Both the position numbers and the translations under genes were made by a program. The notes beneath the pieces were generated by a model. The model was not told where the DNA came from, ran no database searches, and saw only the letters and a program-made list of their open reading frames with translations. From Phalacrocorax aristotelis (taxonomy: Eukaryota; Chordata; Aves; Suliformes; Phalacrocoracidae): a DNA stretch of 64,000 nucleotides. Below, one piece after another: positions 45,308-55,599 of this stretch; the first letter of the stretch is position 1, and each line of letters opens with the position of its first letter. The DNA is taken from NCBI RefSeq assembly GCF_949628215.1, contig NC_134311.1, forward strand, positions 62,046,205 through 62,110,204. The letters are read 5' to 3'.

Positions 45308-47118
45308 CTGTCAGGCACAAGGCAGCCTGCACTTAGCACAGCAATTTGACACTGCCACGAACACTCAGGTCCAGGAAGCAGCAAGTGCAGGAAAACAAAC
45401 CTTTCTCAATGAGTTGTAAACCCAAGTTCCACAGTCAGCAGACAGTATACTTTCAAGTCCAGTCATTTAAAAAAGTATTAACAAATGTATAATGAGACAG
45501 CTGAAGCCTCTCAGCCTGGACAACACGAACAGCACCTGCCTTTTCTGGCATGCCGAGACCAGCATGCCCCACCTACCCATGAACCTGCCGAGGTAAGACA
45601 CACCGCAGGTGCCCCAACAGCCAGCCTCCTCTGCAGAGATCAGGAGGTGCCCGATAACCTCCTCCCTCACAGAGACAGCTGGGGAGAAGGCCCAGCTCCG
45701 GAGAGAAGGGATCCTCACAGCGAGGGAGGAACGTCCTCTTTAGTAGACTGGAGATCACTGCCTGCTCTGAGCTGTTGCCACGCAGTGAAGACACAAGGAC
45801 TTTCACTAAAAGTTGTCCCCAGCATCTTCATAAAGCTTCTCCAACCCATGCTGAGTCACATGCTGCTATCTCAGAGATCTGCTTTTGAAATCTTCCTGAA
45901 AAAGCCAGCTTTCTCTGGCTTCCAGATGAATACGAAAGACAAGGTTCGGGCTTGGAGGGGGACCAAGTGACACAGACACTGAAAAGCTTTGCAGCCTGAA
46001 AAAGAGCTGAGATGCTCCTGCAGCTAAGCAGGGCACCCTGGCTGCCCCAACCACTACCTGGCTCATTAGAGCACAGTACTTCCCGGCTCCTCCGTTCTCA
46101 TGAGCTTGCACCAACCACAAATTCACTGGGAGGCGTGCTGGGACTTTTGCAGTTAATACTAGGATGATTTTTCTTTGCCAAGCTGTTTAGCCAGACCAAA
46201 AGGCTGACAAGCTGTCTCTTGTTTACTTTCTGAAGGCAGTTTGCAGACAGCACCAAGAATTAGTGTGGGAATGGCTGGCTCTGTTTATGCCAGTAACTCA
46301 TTAAAAAAAAAAAAAAAAAAAAAAGACAGTGCACTTAGTTGGCATTATTCCCTCCAGCTACGCTGCCATGAGAATAGAAGCCGTGAAAGTTGCCACATGC
46401 CAGGAAACTTTCACTGAATGACTGAAACTAGGACTGGGCAGGGCTTCAAGACACAAGACATCTTTCCTCACCCCCCAAGACAGGCATAGCTAAAGCCAGT
46501 GGCTCAAGCTGGCCTCTAGATGACCACGCAGCATGCAGGCACATCTGAAGTGACCATTAGTGCCGTTCCACAAAAGGCTTAATAAAAGGTTTGGACAACT
46601 GGCTACACTGAAATACTTTATAAAAGGATGCAGATACCAAAGGGGCCAACTCCAAGAAAACCAGAACAAGAACCAGTAATTACCCTGAACCATGAGGACT
46701 ATCCAAGGCATAGTTCAGGGGAAGGAAGTAGTTTTTACAAAATTGTGTTCATTGTAAGCACGAGATGTGAACTGGCAAAATATTAGAACTGAGCCACAGT
46801 TGCAGACAACTGTGCAAACTAGAAGATTAAATGACGTACCCAGAACATTGGTTTTTTTGTGAGCTGTTGTACGGACAGCTGAACACCAATAACCAATAAT
46901 AACAACAACAGTAGAGCTGAGAACCTAGTCATGTAAATGGTTAAACCTTCACCTCTGCACCAAATATCAAGTATTTTCAGGGGGAATACAGGCCCACAGT
47001 TTGCTTTCCAAATGGCAGAGCAACAGACCCCGTTACATAAAAATGCTCATGAAGCTTGAAGTACACACAGAGTAAGTATTTTAATGACACAGATTTCTTC
47101 AGTCTTGAATCTATTACT
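45308..47118 (-). other. Region with further exon-like minus-strand frames; SETD9 3' UTR near its right end
   Basis: Two more minus-strand segments look coding-like. One runs 46229-46098 after acceptor CTGCCTTCAG and reads KVNKRQLVSLLVWLNSLAKK. The other is an open frame of about 80 codons at 45806-45573. I could not link them to the 45.1 kb exon with matching phases. The first bases below 47119 are SETD9 3' UTR; a weak ATTAAA (47085-47080) is close to the stop, and no strong AATAAA was found. A pure (A)22 occupies 46303-46324. Confidence 0.3.
46303..46324. repeat. Poly(A) tract
   Basis: Run of 22 A between SETD9 and MIER3. The preceding 100 bases do not resemble a known retroposon. Confidence 0.9.
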
Positions 47119-47206
47119 TCAGCTGACAACAGTGTAGTAATTAGAAAAAAGTTCTTCTCCCTGCTTGACATCTCTGAGAGTGACAAGCACTACACACCTC
47201 AGGTGG
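47119..47206 (-). CDS. SETD9: SETD9 terminal coding exon 6
   Basis: HLRCVVLVTLRDVKQGEELF and NYYTVVS, then TGA; this is the C-terminal SET motif. Acceptor TTTACAG. The open frame upstream of the acceptor is intron read-through. Confidence 0.96.
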
Positions 47207-50200
47207 CTGTAAAAAAGGGAAAAGCAAAACATGTGGAAGTGAACTGTTATATTTCCCTTTGAATTTAATTCTTCGTGGCAAGGAGCCAAAACAATGGCTC
47301 TGTCTAGATTACTTTTGGGAGAAATGCATAATGCAGGCCAGGGAGCCTGGAAACACAACACTGATATACAGAGAGCAAATATAAGCAAAACCAATGTAAT
47401 TGCCACAGAAGGCACAGCCTGTGTCGGTATGCAAATCATGTTTCCACGCACACAATTATTCAGAAACGAAAAGAATTAGTCAAGAGAGAGAAAAGGACAG
47501 GAGGAGTCAAGAGTTATGCAGACAGGAGGAGAAGCTACAGCAAAGCTCATGGAGCAGCAATCAATCCTCTAGCAGGCTGCCCACAGGTGCTGGTTGGCTG
47601 AATCCACTCTCAACCGAACAACATCCAGGGAGATGGCTCTGTGCCTCACAGCTTCGAAGTTATTCTAGACAGCATGCCAGTACAGGACACTCACTTCCAA
47701 ACATACTGTCTGTTCTTGTTGTCCATATTGCTCCTTGTACATATTAATCTAATTGTCACTCTTCCCACATTTCCAAACAAAAATCTGAGAAAGGTTTCCA
47801 AGTGTTTTAATTTCTAAAAGAGGCAGTTTTTCAGGTCATGATGAACACATTGTAATTGTGTAGCATAACTAAAAGTAACTTGCCTTTACACTGCATATTA
47901 TTTGAATTGTCTCAATACAAATTAATTTTAGGTTTCTTCTTGCAAATTCATCTGCTTATTCCTCACATAAGAAGCAGACAGGGAGGAGAGGAGGGTAAGA
48001 ACCCTAAATCTCAACTACCTTAGAAGGGCTTTCATTGGTTAAGGGTCGCTAACTACATCTGAAATACATACTGAAAAACCTCAGTACTGTAATACAAGCT
48101 AATAGTTACACCATAGTGTAACCACAGCTTGTAAAAAACTCTGTCTTCAGAGCTATGCTAATCTCATTTGTGAAGATGTGGAAAAAGGAACAAGAAGTAG
48201 TAGTATTGTAAATCACTTAAAATTAGTCTATTCAAAGAGCTAATTCTTCCATACAGGTGCACACTTTCCTGTAGCTCATCTTCATACAGAATAATATTCT
48301 TCTTCAACCAAGTTTGTCTTTTTTACACATACAGCATGCTTTGTATCATACAAATCTATGAGCTCTTTGATCGACTGCTAACCTCTCTATGTCATGGCTG
48401 TAGACGACGTTTGGAAGATACTGTTTCAGTTCTACTGGAAAATATCCCGGCACATCAAACTCCTGGTAACATACATTGGCTGCTTTTTCTAGAAATAAGG
48501 AAAAAAAGAGTTTCTATGGTACTGAGATGATCTTAAATAAGGTTTAGAGATGTGTAAAAATATCAAATGTACTGCTGCAGGAGTACCAGATGCTTCATCA
48601 AGCCTGAAAACGATGCCTCTGTTGCGAGCTATTACACTCCTCTGAAGTCCTATTTTGAATTCACACATGAGATAACAACCAACTACAGGTGCTTTAATCC
48701 ACCATTACTGCATTAAACAAGAAGACCCGATTACCGATATGTATATGAAGGGGCACAACTTGCATAGTGTCAGGGTTAGCTTACAGCAGTGCTAAATGTT
48801 GTTAAAATACATTTGCTTTTACAGTTTAAAAAATACTGAAAAAAATTTTCCTGGTGGCAAAATATGTCATAAATACAGCCAGGGAGAAAATCACGATCTG
48901 TCCAGCAGGAAGAGGGGAATTTTCTTTACATGGACATTGGACCTGGAAGAAACAGCTTCATGAGCAGCCCTTTGTCTGCATTAGCTACTCCAGCAATCTT
49001 TCTGGATGCTACTTGGAGGCAGGCTACCTTTACTGTAATGCAGGCTCTGAAAGCTGCTTAGAAGCTAGGTATGGTAGCAAATCAACTTTCTGTATCTCAC
49101 AGCCATTCCCATGAGTTATTTATTTCCCCAAACCTTAAGACCAACATGTACTGTGTGAGACAGAATAAATAGTTCCCCTCTTCATGTCCAACAGCTAAAT
49201 TGTACTGTTTCCTAGATTTTGCACAGAAGCATAAGTAGCCTAAAAAAAAGTACTATAGTTCAAACTGAGCAGTGATCAAATCTTACTGTACACGTCACTG
49301 TGCGTACGGTTTTCTCACACCGCCTGCTGGAACCATAACTGAGGAACTTGATCTGCAACTCTGCTGCCTCAGCCCCACAATCATTGGCCAGATATCCTTT
49401 CCCACCATCCCACATTTTGGGATGTGTACCTTTCATTCTACGTGTCAGGAGCGAGACCAGGGGATCTAGGGGAGTCAGTGAGGAAAGCAAAAGGACATCT
49501 GAAGTGTTGCTGCACTGAAGGATTCTCACACCCAGCTGTCACAAAAGACCTCAGAAACTCTTCATCCTTGTTTTTAACAGCACTATTGTCCCCCAAGATC
49601 AGTATCTGATTCTCTGTGTCGCCTCCGAAATAATCTGTATTCATAAAGACAAATTCAAGCCTGAAAAATTTACCTCGCAGCTTACCATGTGAGCAGTTGT
49701 TGACATACTGTCCCACCGCCAGTGGATTTTGCAGGGCAGCTGTGAGCCAGCTCTCATCACTCATTTGAAATGGGCCAAGCTGATCCCTCCTGCTGCAAGA
49801 CCTGAAATGACTGAGTGTTAACATGCGTCACTACTCCTTCACTTAGCCAGTTATCTGTACTTCCTCCTGTAGAAATGGCCACAGTCGCTGGGCGAAGTTA
49901 CAGACGTCCAACCCACCTGGGAGACAGGACAACACTGGGGTGGGGGTGTGGTGTGGTGTGTGCATGGACCAACACCTCACTGATGCTTTAAAAAGGACAT
50001 TTAAACCTCCCGCTAGTATGTGGTGTCTTTCAGACTCTGATGGAAGAAGACGCACAAAACCACCACATACAATTCCAGAAATCAACATCGTATGTTACTG
50101 TTACAGAAGTGTCAATACATCTCGTTCACCTCTAAACATGTGAAGGCTCATTACAATATCAGCTTCAAAATGAATCACAGAATTAAAATCTCGGATTAGT

Positions 50201-53200
50201 AGGTATTAGTATTCAAATTAGGTGTTATTATAGGTAATTTTGCTTGTTATTAATTTTATTTTCTCTTCATGTTGTATTTAAACACAAATTGCTGCAAATC
50301 ATATTTTAAGGTAAGCTAAAACAGTCCAGGCTAGCTGTGTCAGGGGAAGTTCAGACTGATGTTAGGAAAAGCTTCTGTCACTGAGAGGCTGGTCAGTCAC
50401 TGGAACAGGCTCCCCAGGGAAGTGGTCACAACACCAAGCCTGCCAGAGTTCAAGGAGTATCTGGATGACACTCTTGGCCATGTGGTTTAGTCCTAGGTAG
50501 CCCTGCGAGAAGTAGGGACTTGGGACTCGATGATCCTTATGGGTACCTTCCAACTTGAGATGATAATAAACAAATAAATAAAATGTAATTAATAATAACA
50601 ATGTAAGGGTTACTGGTCCCTTCTTAAGTGCTGCTCAGCTGTAGACCAGAGCTGGACCTCCCAGATTCACCCTTCTGGTATTAGCAAGTACATATAGAGG
50701 TTTGGGGTTTTTTTAACCAGTAAGCAGATTTGAAAAACAGCTTAGAAGCATTTAAAACATTTTATGCTACATCCTGCTCCTATTAAAGCTATTTTCTTTA
50801 CAGGAAACAGTCTCTGTACATCAAAATGCACATCACTGGCATCACAGATGAAGACACAAGTACATCGCAGATGACATCCAGCTTCCCTTACCCTTGTGTT
50901 GTTTGCATTACAAGATACACATAGGTGGATGATATTCAAATATAATTCAGTCTTGGGTAAGGACAACAGGGAACTGAGACTATTAGCACCGCTGTTTACA
51001 ATTAGTTGAGCAACAATTCCCTATTTCTTGACTGCTTACCTGTACACTGATCTTGATAGTCCTTTATCGTTCCCATCAATAAGGATGCCATCTATGCACC
51101 TAAAAATAAAGGGATTGCCAAGGGACTGGAAAAAGATGGGCTCGTGCTTTCTGTATACTGTACCTGTTGCAAGACAGATATGATTATTTCAGAAGAAAAT
51201 CAGTTAACTGTCAGAATGGGCTTATGATATCATCCAGACCCCTCCACATCGCAACTCAAACGAGACAGAGGGGGTGGAACTCCTCGATCAGTTAATGGCA
51301 TTAACACTTCTGAATCTGCAAGCTTTTAGACGCATCTTTGTCGGATGCAAAAAAAATCTACATGAGCTGAGATATTCCTAAGAGAGAAGCCACTGAAGGA
51401 AATCGTTGAAGAGAAGGCCTGCATCCAGTATCCTTGCAAGAGGTAGATAAAGCATCACAGCAAACTGGTCTGCTTCAGAGAGGAAACCAGGTTGCATTTG
51501 TTCAGGTATGCACAGCTGAAGATACTAAGCTGTTTTGTTATTGCTGTCTCAGGACTTTTTGGAAAGTACACACGCAGACAGCAAAGAGCCTGAAAACCCT
51601 CCCCTCCACCACCCTGATCAGACATTTTGTTTGGTACAGGAAAGGGCAAATGCCAAACCAAGAACAGACACATCATTTCAGCACAATGATTCCCAGGTCT
51701 GTGACCAGGATTTAACCTGCACTGGGCTCCAAGCACAAAAAAGTCACAGCAGACTGGCTTGCAGTTTTTCATGACATTGCAGTCCTGCATCCCTCACACA
51801 CATCTTCCACAACCCTCAGCAGAAACCCTTCACTGCAATCTCATGAGAAGCTGGGTGAAGGCCCTGCCAGCAGGCTGCACTCACTGCCAAGGGCAGGAGC
51901 GCACTGACCTGCTCTCTCCACAGGGTCCCCTCCCCAGCCAGCAGCCCTGCAGCTTCCTTCTCACCCCTGAAAATGGAAAGCATTTCAACAGCTCGTCCTC
52001 TTGTTTCGCTAAACAAGCTGCTAGAGGAGACTCTCCATGAGCCTACGCTCACATTTAGTATATGCCTGAAATCTGAAGCGAGTTGCAAGGTCGCGGGCTC
52101 ATTCCCTGTGATTGCCATTTGAAAATCAGTCACTTTACCAGCCAATGGTAACAGCCAGGCACTCTGGCTCTGGCATGGCAAAACACGCTCCGCTGCCCAA
52201 TGCTTGGGCTGGTCCCGATCCTGCAATGCTCTGGCACAAGCCAGAGTCCGCATGCAGGTGACGATTCTGTTGAGAGATGAAATGTAAACAAATCCAAAGC
52301 ATTTAAGCAGTGCTGCTCTAGCTTGGCCATACTGACAGAATTATAAATCTTTTTTTTAGAAATGTAAGCAAATGCAGTCCCAAGAAAAGAAGAACAGAGA
52401 AGTGCTGATTTTCCAGACCATGCTTTATGGGAGAGAGTTCTGCTAAATAAAGGTTTTATTTTCATTCTTCCAATTTGTATCTCTGTGCTCTGAAAAAGTT
52501 CAGTCTTGTCTGCTGATCTGTGTGGAGATCTCAAAACCTCATATTTCAGATCCTTATCCAAAACAGAAACCCCACAGAATCAAGCTGTATTGTTCATCTA
52601 CTTGAAACTGTTCCCACGCATTTGTGTTTAATGAATCTGGAACACCTTTTCTAGCAGCTGAAAAATTAGACTACAACTACTAAAAGGGTTTTTTATAAAC
52701 AAAATTACCCCCTCCCCAACACTGCTTTGCTATTTCCAAAAGAACTCTAGTGAGTTTATATAGAAGTATTTTCACTGTAACTTGTGATTTCGTTACAGAG
52801 TGATAGAAATAAAACCTGTAAAATAAAAATTAGTTGACAACTTTGGCATTCTATGATAAGATGGTTAGAAATCACATCTAACTCAATCAGAAAAAAAGAA
52901 CATTCCATTACCAGGATACATAGATACAACCATCCCTTTTGGCACAAAACCTTTGGTAACAAAGACTCCAGTTCCTGCGGACACCAGGGAACTCTGATCT
53001 CGAGAAATACTGAACCCTAGTGTGTTGAAGAGAACTTCCTCTGGACTAAAAACATGTTGGCTCTGGTAGTTACATGAATTTACATTTGATTGCTTCTGCT
53101 CAACAGTCAGTAATTCCAGATATTTACATCTGATTTCTGGAAGCAAGGCTAAAACATGTGCTTGTCTACTGAAGTCATTTATGAACAGAGCTTTAAATAT

Positions 53201-53779
53201 TTTCAGTAGGGTCTCAAAGACATCCTCATCAGAGGTAATTTTGTCTTGGGAGCTCTCAGGAACATATCGGATGGTCCTGTAAAGAAAAAAAAATACTTTA
53301 AGATTACATTTTTCCTAAATAAATACAATTTTAAAGTATCCAAGTATTAAGAGTTTTACGCCAGCGAAGAGGCACAGAGGGCCAAACCCCTCCGGCAAAG
53401 CTGCCACCTCTCAGTGAACACCCGGGTCAGCTCCTGCGGCGTCCCCGGTCACCCCCGCCAAGGGGGCAGCGGGGTCGGGCCACGGAAGGTCCTCACCCCG
53501 GAGGCGAGCTCACACCCAGCTCCAGCAGCTACTCGAGGCCAAAAAACCCTGCGAGAAACCCACCAGGCGGAACCTGGTGCCGCCACCTCACCCCGCTGGA
53601 CGGCAGGAAGGGCGGCGGGGCGAGGCAGGCCTGCCCCCCCAAAGCGGCCTCGCCGCTGCCCGGTGGCGCCTGGAACCTGCCCCTCCACCTCACCTGCGCT
53701 TGCGGCGGAGGTTGAGGGCCAGCCAGGGCACGAAGCGGTACTTGTACGCGTCCCACCGCCGCCGCAGAGCTCGAAACAT
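47119..53779 (-). CDS. SETD9: SETD9, SET domain-containing protein 9, 6 coding exons
   Basis: Complete gene. Coding exons in order: 53779-53694, 53276-52912, 51163-51040, 49801-49686, 48488-48383 and 47206-47119, giving 885 nt, 294 residues and TGA (human SETD9 has 299). All splice sites are GT/AG and phases agree. The protein starts MFRALRRRWDAYKYRFVPW. The SET domain covers roughly residues 122-294, with GVFVTKGFVPKG (132-143), the NNCS motif (226-229) standing where the conserved NHSC of SET methyltransferases lies, and a C-terminal GEELFSNYY (282-290) corresponding to the EL.xDY motif. The family is a poorly characterised putative lysine methyltransferase; no substrate can be stated. The start codon lies in GCCGCCATGT (strong Kozak). 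The gene is convergent with MIER3 and in the same direction as MAP3K1, as in mammals. Confidence 0.96.
48383..48488 (-). CDS. SETD9: SETD9 coding exon 5
   Basis: KAANVCYQEFDVPGYFPVEL to VYSHDIE. The acceptor is TTCTAG and the donor GTTAGC is non-optimal at position +3. The split codons on both sides complete correctly. Confidence 0.95.
49686..49801 (-). CDS. SETD9: SETD9 coding exon 4
   Basis: RDQLGPFQMSDESWL, then NPLAVGQYVNNCSH, which holds the key SET-domain asparagine-cysteine motif. Acceptor CATTTCAG, donor GTAAGC. Confidence 0.96.
50330..50566 (+). mobile_element. CR1 LINE 3' fragment in SETD9 intron
   Basis: Contains the typical CR1 3'-end series: GATGTTAGGAAAAGCTTCT, then GGAACAGGCTCCCCAGGGAA, then CTCGATGATCCTTATGGGTA and CTTCCAACTTGAGATGAT. 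CR1 is the dominant LINE of birds and is usually 5'-truncated, as here. It lies antisense to SETD9. Confidence 0.9.
51040..51163 (-). CDS. SETD9: SETD9 coding exon 3
   Basis: HEPIFFQSLGNPFIFRCIDG to DNDKGLSRSVY-type sequence of the SET insert (actual GNDKGLSRSVY). Acceptor GCAACAG, donor GTAAGC. Confidence 0.95.
51816..52561 (-). other. Open frames inside SETD9 intron 2, unassigned
   Basis: Two overlapping minus-strand frames of 145 and 143 codons lie between SETD9 exons 2 and 3. They show no domain that I recognise and no supporting splice pair. Conserved SETD9 structure skips them. They are most likely fortuitous. Confidence 0.15.
52912..53276 (-). CDS. SETD9: SETD9 coding exon 2
   Basis: Longest exon (365 bp). 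It begins TIRYVPESSQDK and contains the start of the SET domain up to VVSMYP. Acceptor TTTACAG, donor GTAATG. Confidence 0.95.
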
Positions 53780-54260
53780 GGCGGCGAACAAGCGGCGCCC
53801 GTCCCCTCACCACCGCCCTCCCCAGAGCAGCGCCCGCCCATCCCGCCCAGCCTATCCGCGCTCCGGACGCGCGGACGCATTTGCGTACGGAGCTGCCATT
53901 GGCCGGCTGGGAGCAGGTTTGCGGCGATGCCGGAGCGGCAGAAGCTCATGCGCCGGCCGGCGTTCGGCACCCCGGGAGGTGTAACAGTGATGGGCGCCCC
54001 AGTCGTGAGCTCAGACATCCCTTAGGGGCACAAATAACGTGCGTTTTTATGTGGCAGATACCCAGAAAAGCCTATATATTTAAATAGAGTAAACCAAAGT
54101 CCAAGTCAGCCTTCAGAACTGACTGACCTGAGCGGGCTGTCTCAGACTCACCAGCCGGCTGAGTCGCCATCTTGTCCTTGCCTGGGGAGGGATCTCCGGG
54201 AAAACATGACTGGAGGGGCGTGTCCTGTGCGGCCTACAGCTGGGCGGGGTGTGATTTTCA
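53380..54260 (-). promoter_or_regulatory. SETD9: SETD9 CpG-island promoter
   Basis: CpG-dense sequence around exon 1. It has a CCAAT-type ATTGG at 53898-53902, and AACATGGCGGCG (YY1-like on the plus strand) overlapping the SETD9 start codon. A second cluster farther out has CGCCATCTTG (54165-54174, again YY1-like, AAGATGGCG on the minus strand) and a GC box near 54241. Transcription probably starts between about 53780 and 53930; the outer cluster could be a second start. Confidence 0.75.
53694..53779 (-). CDS. SETD9: SETD9 coding exon 1
   Basis: Encodes MFRALRRRWDAYKYRFVPW and on to NLRRKR. Donor GTGAGG. Lies in the CpG island. Confidence 0.95.
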
Positions 54261-54922
54261 TACACCTAAGGAGAGGAGACAGTCCGCGAGCAACGTGAGA
54301 AAATTTTTTATGCAAACATAGCGTTGTTGACTGATGAAATTGGACTCAAGCAGAGCTGTTCTTCAACGGCTGACAGCTTAGGAAGAGCTGGTAATGTGTA
54401 TTTGCACCAAAAAAGGGAGAGCTGCAGGCACCAGAAAAGAGAACTCATATCCCATTGATACTTAGTGGAAAATTCAATTTTCTGCAGTGTAAGAGGAATG
54501 AACCAGGTGAGCTTCACAAAATAGAATCTGGGGGTCAGAGAAGGGAGCTGATATGTAAGGAAGCATTTGTTTTACGACTATATACTTGAAGAAGAACTGA
54601 AACTGGTAAGAGGGAACATCCCACCTCAGAAGACACTGAAAACTGGATGATAACGTTGATATGTTGAGCAAAAGCTGTAAGACACAAGGTTCTGGCCTCA
54701 ACCCTGGGGACCCTGCAGCCATCTTTAGCAGCCCCAGGATGTGCCTGGCACAGTGGGGAGCTCCAGCTGGCAGCGTCCTGCGGGTTGGCGTGGGGCTCAG
54801 CAGGGCCAGGAGGCTGCCGCTCTCTGTTCACCCATTTCCTGGTGCCAGGGGACTTCTTGAGGTGCTAGGAAACTGTGGGGACAATGTGGGGGTGACCAGG
54901 GCCCGCCTTGGGGCACCAGGAG

Positions 54923-55475
54923 TGTTGTAAATAGCTGAAGGGTTAAACTTGCAGCTTGAGCCATTATTAACCGAAACCCACAGCCTGAGAAATACAAATG
55001 GCGTGATGAGCCTACTTGTGAAAAGAATTCAAGGTTCACAAGCTGAGAAACTTCAAAGACTGATAACAGAAGCAATCTCCGGCAAGTAAGATAGAGGGAT
55101 TGAAACCAGTGAGAGTCACAGTAACTTGGAGAAAAGTAATTCTGGCAGCGGGAAATTGTGACCACTGGCTCTACTGAGGGATGAAAGAACTACCTCCCTA
55201 CTCTTTTTGAGTACACGCAGTGAATTAAAATCACACTGTAGCTTAAATTTAAGTGGAGAAGGTACAGACCAACAGAAGAAGAGGATGTTCAGTCAGGTCA
55301 ATGATTATATATTAGATGGGTGTGGTGTGTTAACTGTCATGTATAAACGTCAAAAATGAACTCCAGAAGGTGTGCACATCAGGCAGAAAGATCCCCTGTG
55401 CACCCAGCACTGCAATAAAGAGAATGCCTGGTTCTTAATGCTGCATTGGTGGTAAGAGGTTTATTCCTGCTTTCA
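54923..55475 (+). mobile_element. Endogenous retrovirus LTR, plus orientation
   Basis: Begins TGTTGTAAATAGCTGAAGGG and ends GCTTTCA. It carries a TATA box (TATAAA 55342-55347) and, 66 bases later, AATAAA (55414-55419) in GCACTGCAATAAAGAGAATG, the usual promoter plus short R arrangement of an LTR. Much of the interior (TTCAAAGACTGATAACAGAA and CACTGGCTCTACTGAGGGA) is familiar from avian ERV LTRs. No target duplication was found, so a solo LTR in altered flanks or a truncated element is possible. It lies about 1.1 kb upstream of SETD9 and points toward MAP3K1's tail. Confidence 0.8.
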
Positions 55476-55592
55476 GTGACAACATGATAACATGGCACTG
55501 CAGGACTTGGTTTAGAAGAGATGGTGGTGTTGGGTTGACAGCTGAACTTGATGAACTTAGAGGTCTTTTCTGACCTTAATGATTCTATGATA
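55476..55592 (+). mobile_element. CR1 LINE 3' terminus
   Basis: Ends with CTTGATGAACTTAGAGGTCT, then TTCTGACCTTAATGATTCTATGA, the canonical CR1 3' tail with its ATTCTATG-type octamer. It abuts the LTR directly. Confidence 0.75.
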
Positions 55593-55599
55593 AAGTGTG

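Noticed and set aside
45485-45970. 161-codon plus-strand frame
   Set aside because: Low-similarity composition and no homologue; it overlaps minus-strand frames that look more coding-like but are themselves uncertain.
47207-47451. N-terminal extension of the last SETD9 exon frame
   Set aside because: Intron read-through: the conserved protein joins exon 5 at the TTTACAG acceptor, and the upstream residues do not match SETD9.
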